From Acidobacteriota bacterium (GTDB lineage Bacteria; Acidobacteriota; Terriglobia; Terriglobales; Acidobacteriaceae): a stretch of DNA of 52,490 bases. The position numbers were made by a program, and so were the translations under genes. The stretch spans positions 1-52,490 of the forward strand of contig JARLGI010000112.1 of assembly GCA_031296115.1 (NCBI GenBank). Reading direction: 5' to 3'. The notes beneath the pieces were generated by a model that was given only the letters and a program-made list of their open reading frames with translations, searched no databases and was not told where the DNA came from. Below are positions 21,853 through 28,931 of this stretch, in pieces (within the stretch, counting starts at the first letter, position 1; each line of letters opens with the position of its first letter).

Positions 21853-23531
21853 GGGCCGGCGTGTTTCAGATGTCGTGGCTGTTGTTGCTCGCGGTAGGAA
21901 CGGCGGCGCAACCGCAGCAAGCGAAGCCGGCAGCGACGGCCTCAACGGGCTATCGCATCGCCGGAGTTGTCGTCAACTCGCTCACCGGCGCACCGATCGC
22001 GGGCGCATCGGTCGGCATTGCGCCCACGGCCGGTGCGAGCGACAGAATATCCAAAACCTATACTACGGCAGCCGATGGTCGCTTCTCCTTTCCCGGAGTG
22101 TCGCGTGGCAAGTATTCGCTGATGGCCACCGCGCGCGGTTTCAGCCTGCAGTACTTCGAGCACCACGATGAGTTCTCAACCGCGATCGCCGTGGGTCCCG
22201 ATCTGGAGGCGGAACATCTCATCTTTCGCATGGATCCGGATGCTGCCGTGGAAGGGCAAGTTATAGACGAGAACAACGAGCCGGTGCAGAACGCGATGAT
22301 ACGGCTCTTCGAGCGCCGAATCCAGGATGGACGCGAGAAGACCGTTCCCAGCACGCAGACGCAGACCGACGATGTAGGGCGTTACCGCATCAGCCATCTT
22401 TCGCCCGGGAACTTTTACCTCGCTGTGTCGGCGCGGCCATGGTACGCGCAGAACTTCCAGTTCAACGCCGGCCGCGGAGCGAACGACACTGAAGCCGAGC
22501 AGAGGATGCGGCAGGATGAAGCGGCACGGAACGTAACGTATCCGCTGACGTTTTATCCGGACTCGCCGGACTCGGCAGGTGCAGGTATCATCGCGTTGAA
22601 CGCCGGTGAGCGGACCACAGCGGACGTCGTGTTGCGCGCCGTGCCGGCGCTGACCCTGCGAATTCGCCTTCCGCTGGCCGCGGATCAAGGCCAGGGGTTT
22701 CAGGCAAGGGCGCCACGGTTATCGCAGCGTATTTTCGAGGGCTATCTTGATCCGGCATCTAACGCTCTGTTTTCCTCGTCGCAGCCCGGACTAACTGAGG
22801 TTTCCGGTGTCGCGCCGGGGCACTATGTGGTGGAGATGTCCGGGATTTACGGACCCAGCGGTAAAGGTCGAAGCTGGTATCACGAGATTGACCTGACAGG
22901 CGATGCGGAACTGAACGCCACCGAGACTTCTGCGTTCGCAAGCGTCAGCGGGACGGTGTTCTTCGAGAACGCGGCCACTGTGCCCAGAGATTCGTTTCTA
23001 CTCATCTCGAATCCTGCGACCGGCGAGAGTTTTCGCAGCCCGATCTCGGACAAAGGCCAGTTCGACTTCACCGCCGATTCCGTGAAACCCGGCCGCTACA
23101 ACGTACTGCTGGAGAACGCGCATGGCTTCTTCCTGAAGAAGATCTCGGCCACAGGAGCGAGAATGGCGGGCCGGACGCTGGAAATAACCGGCGCCAGCAG
23201 CGTGAATCTCAAGTGCACGGCCTCGCGCGGCATCGCGCAGGTGATCGGGACTGCGCTGCGCGATGGCCAGCCATTTGCCGGCGCCATGATCGTGCTGGCT
23301 CCGCAGGACCTAGCGAACAACGTTGCTCTCGTCCGCCGCGACCAGAGCGACAGCGACGGCACGTTCACTCTGCCCAACGTTGTGCCCGGTCGTTACACTG
23401 TGCTGGCGATCGCCAACGGCTGGGACCTGGAATGGGGAAATCCCGCGGCACTTCAGCCGTATCTCGAGGGCGGAGAACCCATCGAAATCACGGGAGACGG
23501 CAAAGCCGAAGTGAAGGTCCAAGTGCACTAG
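21849..23531 (+). CDS. Secreted carboxypeptidase-regulatory-like domain protein, paralogue
   Basis: 560 residues with a signal peptide (residues about 8-20, WLLLLAVGTAAQ). Like its upstream neighbour it has repeated CarboxypepD_reg-type beta-sandwich units: IAGVVVNSLTGAPIAGASVG, GRFSFPGVSRGKYSL, a second unit starting VEGQVIDENNEPVQNAMI, and later SGT-type units. ATGA overlap with the upstream stop implies translational coupling, and the two probably arose by duplication. No catalytic motif is visible. Role in surface or secreted assemblies is an inference. Confidence 0.75.
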   Translation: MRAGVFQMSWLLLLAVGTAAQPQQAKPAATASTGYRIAGVVVNSLTGAPIAGASVGIAPTAGASDRISKTYTTAADGRFSFPGVSRGKYSLMATARGFSLQYFEHHDEFSTAIAVGPDLEAEHLIFRMDPDAAVEGQVIDENNEPVQNAMIRLFERRIQDGREKTVPSTQTQTDDVGRYRISHLSPGNFYLAVSARPWYAQNFQFNAGRGANDTEAEQRMRQDEAARNVTYPLTFYPDSPDSAGAGIIALNAGERTTADVVLRAVPALTLRIRLPLAADQGQGFQARAPRLSQRIFEGYLDPASNALFSSSQPGLTEVSGVAPGHYVVEMSGIYGPSGKGRSWYHEIDLTGDAELNATETSAFASVSGTVFFENAATVPRDSFLLISNPATGESFRSPISDKGQFDFTADSVKPGRYNVLLENAHGFFLKKISATGARMAGRTLEITGASSVNLKCTASRGIAQVIGTALRDGQPFAGAMIVLAPQDLANNVALVRRDQSDSDGTFTLPNVVPGRYTVLAIANGWDLEWGNPAALQPYLEGGEPIEITGDGKAEVKVQVH

Positions 23532-23609
23532 TAGCACGGCGGCTTTCGGGCAGTTCTCAGGCGGTTTCCGCTCAGCCGCGGACTACACCACTCTTTTCTC
23601 CTGCCGAAA

Positions 23610-23912
23610 TCAACGCGCTAATCCGCTTGCCAGGGCGGCCGCGAAAACCAGCACCAGCGCCAATCGCCATCGCCGGCCTTCGGGCAACGGACCTTCGCCG
23701 GAAACGCGAGGCGGCACCCAGAACAAGGCAACTACAGCGAGAATCAGCGCCGGGACGAGCAGAAAGGCCAGCAGGGCATATTGCGAGGGAGGCAGCGAAA
23801 AAAGTTTGCCTTGGCGAAGAGGTCCGGCCAGCGTGTGTCCCAGGAACCAGCAGAGGATGGCGCTACCCCCGCCAGCCACAGCGCCCAGCATGCGCAAAAT
23901 GAGAGGTGTCAT
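23610..23912 (-). CDS. Small three-helix membrane protein
   Basis: 100 residues if started at the internal ATG chosen here; a longer version is in frame, but its extra N-terminus is low in hydrophobic content and Cys-rich, unlike a real start. Three hydrophobic segments are visible at about residues 6-22, 38-60 and 82-98. I recognise no family motif. It is transcribed leftward, converging on the CarboxypepD_reg pair and divergent from the next small membrane gene. Confidence in the start is moderate because the ribosome binding site is weak. Confidence 0.5.
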   Translation of the reverse strand: MTPLILRMLGAVAGGGSAILCWFLGHTLAGPLRQGKLFSLPPSQYALLAFLLVPALILAVVALFWVPPRVSGEGPLPEGRRWRLALVLVFAAALASGLAR

Positions 23913-24017
23913 CGCAGTCGGTAGCAGTGTAACAGCCGCACAGCAGTTGCTTGTGGCGCTGGGTTGACAACAGAGACTATCATTCTGGCAAAGGGGCAGG
24001 GGGGTGAGGTAATTGCC

Positions 24018-24275
24018 ATGGCACAGGCAGCGACCTGGTTCGTCATTGTTGGCTTTCTTCTCCTGGCGCTGGGTTTCGTCCTGCGCACTTCCCTGATGAT
24101 GCGCTCCAGCGACGCAACACCGGTCAATGGTCGCATTCTGCATGGCCGCGATTTGCTGCGGCAGTATCGCGCGCATTTTCCAAAGAGCCGGATGCCGCTA
24201 CTGATGCGCGGCGCCCTGCTGTCCGGCGTTCTCTTGCTGCTCGCCGGAGTGACCGCCGTCGAACTCTCACGCTAA
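24018..24275 (+). CDS. Small two-helix membrane protein
   Basis: 85 residues from the ATG with a GAGG ribosome binding site 10 bases upstream. Two hydrophobic segments lie near residues 5-24 and 63-82, separated by a basic loop (FPKSR). No family is recognised. It converges with the next gene, overlapping it by 4 bases at the stop codons. It probably acts at the inner membrane, but no function can be assigned. Confidence 0.55.
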   Translation: MAQAATWFVIVGFLLLALGFVLRTSLMMRSSDATPVNGRILHGRDLLRQYRAHFPKSRMPLLMRGALLSGVLLLLAGVTAVELSR

Positions 24276-24763
24276 CGCGCTGCCGGGGCTACCGTGCCCG
24301 CCGTCCTGGTCAGCTTCCACGGTTTGGGTTTCACCATGCCTGGCGGCATGGACATGGCCAGCATCTTCATCTCCGCCGTATTGTCACCCGTCAGGCGAAG
24401 CAGGAACCGATCACTGTCCTTCGCGTCGGCGCCCTTCGCCGTCAGCAGCAGGCCGTCACCGTTGATCTGCGAGTTCTCCACCGCTTCGTTCAGCCGCTCT
24501 TCGCTCACGCTCTTGACCTCGCCGTCGTCATTGATCTTCAGGCTTTGCGGCCGCTGCACCGATCCGGTCAGTTGCTGGCCCTGCAGCACCAGTCGCACCG
24601 TCATCCACGCATTGCCGTCGAGAGTGGCCGTCCAGGTTCCGGCGTAAGCCTCCAGCGGATTCTCCTTCGCCGGCTTGGTTTCCGCGCTCTTGCCGGCAGT
24701 TTGTGCGGCCAAGGTCGTCATCGTCATCATCGCGAAGAGGAGCAGCCGGCCAAATCGTTTCAT
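24272..24763 (-). CDS. Small secreted lipocalin-like beta protein
   Basis: 163 residues after the chosen start, which has a GAGAG site. The first 20 residues are a clear signal peptide (FGRLLLFAMMTMTTLAAQ). The mature part is beta-rich, with alternating polar and hydrophobic residues such as YAGTWTATLDGNAWMTVRLVLQG and LSGSV-like turns, resembling small lipocalin/META-type barrels found in acidobacterial secretomes. No catalytic residues are visible. It overlaps the convergent membrane gene by 4 bases. A binding or anti-stress role is only a guess. Confidence 0.65.
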   Translation of the reverse strand: MKRFGRLLLFAMMTMTTLAAQTAGKSAETKPAKENPLEAYAGTWTATLDGNAWMTVRLVLQGQQLTGSVQRPQSLKINDDGEVKSVSEERLNEAVENSQINGDGLLLTAKGADAKDSDRFLLRLTGDNTAEMKMLAMSMPPGMVKPKPWKLTRTAGTVAPAAR

Positions 24764-24789
24764 CGTGAGTCTCTCGTTTCCCTTGCAAG

Positions 24790-25398
24790 CTACGAATGCG
24801 AAGCGCCGGCAACCTGGGTTTGCCATTCGCCGGCCCAGCGGTCCGAGGTGATGGTCAGAAGCTGGTTGGCCGCGCGCTCATTCGTCGGAGGCGTCTTCGG
24901 CCAGTCGCTGGCCAGCAAAGCCGCCATCTCTACCGTTACTTCCTTGAAGCACTTGTAAACGCTCTGCTCGGAGGAGGTCCAGGGCAGAATCTGGTTCTCG
25001 CGAATGACCTCGCGCAACAATTGAAATGCCTGGCGAAAGCGGCCGAGATGGCAAATCTGGTCGTCGCTCAGGCAAGGTTCACTCGACAACTTCACCGGGA
25101 TGCCCTCAACGATGGCCTCCGCCGCGGCCGAGCGCTTGTGCAGTTCCCAGCGGCGATCTTCGAAGCTGGCGCCGGCATGATCCAAACGGTTCCACAGCTT
25201 CCACACCACGAAAAATTCGCCGTAAGCGGCATAGAACTGCTGGGTCGCTGCCAGTTGCAACTCGCGCCGCTTCTGCCGGACGTTCCACTCGAAGGTCAGG
25301 CGCTGACCGACAAACCATCCCAACAGCACGGTGAGCAACGAGGCCAGGGTCGCGAATCCTGCCTTGGCGGCTTCATGCCACACGTTCCAATCCGACAT
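24790..25398 (-). CDS. Membrane-anchored protein, unknown function
   Basis: 202 residues. One membrane helix near residues 12-32 (AGFATLASLLTVLLGWFVGQ), then a long soluble helical domain with many Arg and Glu, Trp pairs, and a FYAAYGEFFVVWKLW segment that looks amphipathic. It lies upstream of the secreted beta protein on the same strand, about 25 bases away, so they may be co-transcribed. A TAGAAT box just upstream of the ATG would place the transcript start very near the start codon. I recognise no domain. Confidence 0.6.
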   Translation of the reverse strand: MSDWNVWHEAAKAGFATLASLLTVLLGWFVGQRLTFEWNVRQKRRELQLAATQQFYAAYGEFFVVWKLWNRLDHAGASFEDRRWELHKRSAAAEAIVEGIPVKLSSEPCLSDDQICHLGRFRQAFQLLREVIRENQILPWTSSEQSVYKCFKEVTVEMAALLASDWPKTPPTNERAANQLLTITSDRWAGEWQTQVAGASHS

Positions 25399-26047
25399 AG
25401 CGTGGACATTCTATCCTGCGGGGCGCGCCTGGTCGTCGGAGCCGTTGGGGGAAATAGCACTTCGTCAGCGCGGTGCCCTCCCCCGGTGCGAACCTGAAAT
25501 CAATCACTTACGCATGATTTATCGCGCAAGATAAACACTGTAAAGGATTTATGCGTAACTGCAACATTCGCGAAGGGTTATTGGCGTCTAACGGGCCCTC
25601 TATACAAGAGCAACTGATCAGGCGGGCAAGAGCCCGACCCGCCGTCCGACTTGTCCGGCGTAGTTGGGCCGACGCCCGGGGTTCCAGCAACGGTTTTCAA
25701 AGATCGTCCAGCGAGTGCACCTACTGCTGACCGCGTTGGCTCGCTGGAGGCCGGCAAGGACGCGGACGTCGTGCTCTATCATGGCGATCCGTTCGAGTAC
25801 ACCAGCCACGTAACTGCGGTGCTGGTGAACGGGAAGGTGAGCTATCGGCGGCCTATGCCCGTAATACGTAATAACAGCTCAATAGACTTACGCGGCAACA
25901 ACGGCTGCGTCGGCCGAGCCCGACGTCTCAATCAATGCCGCTGAGCGAAGTTTTCAGGAAGCGAAAGGGGAACCGGCAGGGGGTCCCCCTTTCCAACGAG
26001 TGGCGCTCGTGGCGATAACGCACGCCACACCATGTGACGATTCCAAG
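25399..26047. other. Intergenic stretch with an amidohydrolase remnant
   Basis: About 650 bases without an intact gene. Most of it shows no recognisable coding. A short fragment of amidohydrolase C-terminus is embedded in it (see separate entry). It carries several dyads but no convincing terminator or transposon end. It separates two minus-strand genes. Confidence 0.5.
25732..25860 (+). pseudogene. Amidohydrolase C-terminal fragment
   Basis: About 40 residues read RVGSLEAGKDADVVLYHGDPFEY, then VTAVLVNGKV, the highly recognisable C-terminal end of imidazolonepropionase-like amidohydrolases, where the composite beta-sandwich closes. The catalytic TIM barrel with its metal-binding HxH is absent. 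No start or full-length frame surrounds it, so this is a decayed remnant that stays open only over a short stretch. Confidence 0.65.
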
Positions 26048-26623
26048 TCAATCTTCGACGACGGCGGGGCTCAACCCGTGCCGATCGCCCTTGAGCACGC
26101 GCGGCACCGACACCTGGCGAATGCGCTCTTCCTGGTGGCAGGTCCAGCACAGCGGGCGCATATGGGTCAGCGCTGCTTGCAGCCCGGCTAGGTCCAGGTC
26201 GCGCAGCTCCACCAGTTTGTGATGTTCGTCGAGCAGGCCCAGCCGGCTGCGCCGCCAATGCGAAGGCGTGATGTTGCGCGCGCAGATGCCGCAGACCCGG
26301 CCCTTGTACCAGCCCTGCATCAGGCGTTCCACGTTCTCCGGCGAAGGATCGAGTTGCGCCTGGCATTCCTGGCCACAGTCGCCTTTTTCCGGCCAGCGGG
26401 TGCATGACGCCAGCCGCGTGTGCTCCTTGCCCCGCAGTGCTGTCCAGAACGCGAACTTATGGTCCATCTCGATATCGACGTGCTCGCCATTCTCGGGGCA
26501 AATGGCCGAGTGGCGGCCGCGGTTCTTGTAGTAGTTCTGGATGCTCATCGCTACCGGCAAGCCGGTCACCAGGACGGCGCCGATGAAAAAGAGAACGATA
26601 GGGAAAAGTGCGAATGTCAACAT
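26048..26623 (-). CDS. Membrane-anchored cysteine-rich protein with CxxCH motif
   Basis: 191 residues. An N-terminal membrane helix (about residues 5-27) is followed by a soluble domain with many cysteines: CPENG, then a Cys pair and CGQEC, GRVCGICARN, and CWTCHQEE near the C-terminus. CWTCH is the c-type heme signature, but it could also be part of a zinc-binding set with the CGIC pair. I recall similar conserved proteins of unknown function in Acidobacteriota and Deltaproteobacteria with the same order of motifs. An AGGTGAG site supports the start. The gene lies downstream of the receiver-HATPase gene. Confidence 0.65.
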   Translation of the reverse strand: MLTFALFPIVLFFIGAVLVTGLPVAMSIQNYYKNRGRHSAICPENGEHVDIEMDHKFAFWTALRGKEHTRLASCTRWPEKGDCGQECQAQLDPSPENVERLMQGWYKGRVCGICARNITPSHWRRSRLGLLDEHHKLVELRDLDLAGLQAALTHMRPLCWTCHQEERIRQVSVPRVLKGDRHGLSPAVVED

Positions 26624-26775
26624 AACTCACCTGCGGGCAGCGCTGCGATAAGGGTGGAAGGCGGAACAACGCTGACAGCATGGTTGTAATCCGGCGCGTC
26701 ACAGGGAATCAGTGACGTTGCGCACAACAGGGTGTGACGTGAGTGGCCGGCCGAGCCTGGATTGCGGGGCCTGAT

Positions 26776-27606
26776 TCAGGCCGTGTGCTTGATGAGCAGG
26801 ACTTCGTTGCCCAACTCGCTGTAGATGAGCTCATCTACGATGCCCTGGGCCAGCAGAATGCCGAAACCGCCGGGGCGCATGCCCGATTGCTCGCGGTGTT
26901 CGAAGTGGGTGGCCGGACTGCCGGGCGCATTCGCGATGGCCGCGTGAGCCAGACCTTCGCGGCGGAAACCAGGCCCCGGATCCCGCACATAGAACACCAG
27001 GGTGCGCTCGGTCCGCACCGCCGAAACTTCCACCACCTTGTGGCGATTGAAGGCGCCGCCGTGCTCCATGGCATTGAGCAGGATTTCGCGGAAGGCGATC
27101 ATCACGTCGTCACGCGTTTGGCTGGGGAGCTCTGAGTGCAACTCGCGCAGGAAGGTGACCACGCGCTCGGCGGTGAGCAGGCGGCAGTTGGCGCGCAGGG
27201 AAACCCATTCCGGTCGCGCTGACAGGACTTCGATGTCCGTGCGCCAATCGGGATCGGCGGCAGCCTGGCGGGAGAAGTCAGCAATCTGGTGGGCATCGAA
27301 CGGCGGACTGAAGCAGACCACCACCCGGGCCCGTAAGGCCGCTATGATTTCGTCCGGAGTGGTGGAGGGGGCCAGGACAATGACCTTCACGCCCGGCCGT
27401 ATTTCGCGCATCTCCTCAAGCAATGCCAGATCTTCGTCAATGTGGGTCTCCGGGTCGGTGATGACTAGCTCGAAGGAGTGCTGCCGCAGGCGGCGGATCG
27501 CTGCGGCGCCTCCGGGCACGCGTTCGCACTCGCAACCCGTGGCGAGTGCCGACTGGATAGAGTCGGTGGTCTCGGACTTGTGGCCGATAAGCAGGACGGT
27601 GGTCAT
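26776..27606 (-). CDS. Receiver domain fused to RsbW-like HATPase
   Basis: 276 residues. Residues 1-120 form a response-regulator receiver: Asp51 in VITDPETH is the phosphorylation candidate. Residues about 150-270 form a GHKL ATPase of the anti-sigma/RsbW type with an N-box FREILLNAMEHG, G1 RDPGPGF and G2 GGFGI. There is no phosphoacceptor histidine. Such fusions suggest a phosphorylation-gated switch kinase for STAS or anti-sigma partner switching. An AGGAG ribosome binding site supports the ATG. It lies between the GcvH-like gene and the cysteine-rich membrane protein, all on the minus strand, with a terminator upstream. A palindrome, GGCCTGATTCAGGCC, overlaps its 3' end. Confidence 0.85.
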   Translation of the reverse strand: MTTVLLIGHKSETTDSIQSALATGCECERVPGGAAAIRRLRQHSFELVITDPETHIDEDLALLEEMREIRPGVKVIVLAPSTTPDEIIAALRARVVVCFSPPFDAHQIADFSRQAAADPDWRTDIEVLSARPEWVSLRANCRLLTAERVVTFLRELHSELPSQTRDDVMIAFREILLNAMEHGGAFNRHKVVEVSAVRTERTLVFYVRDPGPGFRREGLAHAAIANAPGSPATHFEHREQSGMRPGGFGILLAQGIVDELIYSELGNEVLLIKHTA

Positions 27607-27649
27607 GGGATTCTCCTGGGTCCCATGATGATAGCGGAAGCATGGGACG

Positions 27650-27682
27650 CAAATAAAATCGGCCGCGCTGGTTGGCGCGGCC
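27650..27682 (-). terminator. Rho-independent terminator after GcvH-like gene
   Basis: On the minus strand GGCCGCGC, a six-base loop, and GCGCGGCC form a perfect 8-bp GC stem, followed by GATTTTATTT. It lies about 60 bases after the stop of the GcvH-like gene and before the receiver-HATPase ribosome binding site, so it should end or attenuate that transcript. A second GC-rich CCCCGGGG palindrome lies between it and the gene. Confidence 0.7.
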
Positions 27683-27742
27683 GGGACAACGGCTCAGTCA
27701 GGAGAGGCCCCGGGGCAGGAGGCGCGCCCCGGGGCGGGATGC

Positions 27743-28417
27743 TTAGGTCAGGAAGAACTCGCGGGTAATCTTGACCCATTCTTCGTCGGGGATGGTGCTG
27801 GCCACGTCGTCGATGGCCACGCCACCGTCCTGCGCCAGCGCGCCGAGGGCGCTGGGAACCAAGCGCTGCAGCCGGATCGAGGACTCTTCCGTCCACCACC
27901 GTGCCAGCGCGCCGCCCATCAGGTTGCGGAAGTTGGTCTTGGCGTCGGGGGACTGCACGGTCACCAGCCAGCCCTCGCCGTAGGGGTCTTTGCTGGCCAG
28001 CGCCGGGTTGCTGATGGCGGCTTCGTTGATGTCGGAGACGCTGCCTTCGATCGGCGAAACCATGTCGACCTTCACGCCGTTGCGTACGACGCTCCACACC
28101 TTCTGTCCCTGGCGGATCCATTGCCCGCGCTGCGGTAGGGTGACGTGCTCGATCTTGCCGACCAGCTTGGCGGCGAAGTCGTCGATGCCGATGCGGACCA
28201 GGTTGGGACTCTCGCTCAAAGCCCAAGTGTGTCCGGGATGGAACCGCAGGTGCTCGGGGACCGAGAAGCCGCCAACCAGACTGGGCTTCATGCCCGCAGT
28301 GGCCGCGCCTTTGCGCATCGCCGGGGCAACCTGCAGAACTGGATGCTTCGCCTTGGAGTAGAAGAAATCAACGGTGAGGAAGATGGCGAACATTGCGAGA
28401 ACGAGTAGGACTGTCAT
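27743..28417 (-). CDS. Membrane-anchored GcvH-like (glycine-cleavage H protein fold) protein lacking lipoyl lysine
   Basis: 224 residues, much longer than GcvH (about 130). Residues 3-19 are a membrane helix, followed by a linker and an H-protein-like fold from about 52: HPGHTWALSE, VRIGIDDFAAKLVGKIEHVTLPQRG and DPYGEGW are close to the GcvH pattern. The lipoyl position (ESVKAASDIYAP in GcvH) reads RNGVKVDMVSP, putting Gly114 where the lysine should be, with a lysine two residues later. It is therefore probably not lipoylated. Strong AGGAGG ribosome binding site; a sigma-54 promoter lies upstream. It precedes the receiver-HATPase gene. Confidence 0.8.
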   Translation of the reverse strand: MTVLLVLAMFAIFLTVDFFYSKAKHPVLQVAPAMRKGAATAGMKPSLVGGFSVPEHLRFHPGHTWALSESPNLVRIGIDDFAAKLVGKIEHVTLPQRGQWIRQGQKVWSVVRNGVKVDMVSPIEGSVSDINEAAISNPALASKDPYGEGWLVTVQSPDAKTNFRNLMGGALARWWTEESSIRLQRLVPSALGALAQDGGVAIDDVASTIPDEEWVKITREFFLT

Positions 28418-28474
28418 AACCGCCTCCTGGATTTTGTCTGTCGCGCTTTACTTCTCGCTGACACCTTTCCTAAG

Positions 28475-28489
28475 GCACTTGCCGTACCA
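28475..28489 (-). promoter_or_regulatory. Sigma-54 (-24/-12) promoter
   Basis: On the minus strand TGGTACGGCAAGTGC matches the sigma-54 pattern TGGYACG-N4-TTGC, with GG and GC separated as required. It lies about 58-72 bases before the start codon of the GcvH-like gene, in the right orientation, and below a cluster of upstream activator-like sites. Confidence 0.7.
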
Positions 28490-28516
28490 AAGCGGCGAGC
28501 GATGAGAATCGCTTCG

Positions 28517-28756
28517 ATGGTGTTGTGCAAGTACATGGTGATGTGCGGCTTGCGGATGTGTGTGGCGAAACTCAACGCCATGCGAGTTGCATTGTGCAAC
28601 ACGCGGTTTGTTGTGTTGTGCAACGGCAAAACGTCGCAAAGGCACGTTGGGCGGGCGTGTACGAGGGCAACGACGAAAAGAATCAGTCAGTTAGCTTCGG
28701 TTTGGGTCCCCGGGCTGTGGTGTGGCGATTCTCATCGCGATGATGCACAACGCAAC
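28517..28756. promoter_or_regulatory. Array of palindromic upstream activating sites
   Basis: TTGTGCAA recurs at 28523-28530, 28592-28599 and 28616-28623, and a related GATGCACAACGCAAC lies at 28742-28756 on the other strand. The best copy, 28586-28600, is a perfect dyad GTTGCA-TTG-TGCAAC with a 3-base spacer; the copy at 28610-28624 is GTTGTG-TTG-TGCAAC. Placement 30-280 bases upstream of a sigma-54 promoter is typical of enhancer sites for an NtrC-type activator. The regulator is not identified. Confidence 0.6.
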
Positions 28757-28842
28757 AGCACAGAGGAGATTTGCAGCGGTCTGAACGCAGGAAAATCGTC
28801 TTCGGAGCACTTATTTCTTGTTGGCGGGGTCTGTCGGGTGGG

Positions 28843-28929
28843 TGTCGCCGCTCCGCGGCTCGGATTTTTGATCAACTTTGACCGCGGGCTTGCGCCCACG
28901 GCTAAAACAAATGTCGCCGCTCCGCGGCT
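28843..28929. repeat. Direct repeat pair of 18 bp, with GC-rich dyad between
   Basis: The sequence tgtcgccgctccgcggct is exact at 28843-28860 and 28912-28929. A dyad, CCGCGGGC-TTGC-GCCCACGG, lies between them. These GC-rich pieces resemble dispersed palindromic repeats and abut the stop codon of the first GT-C-like gene. Confidence 0.6.
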
Positions 28930-28931
28930 TA

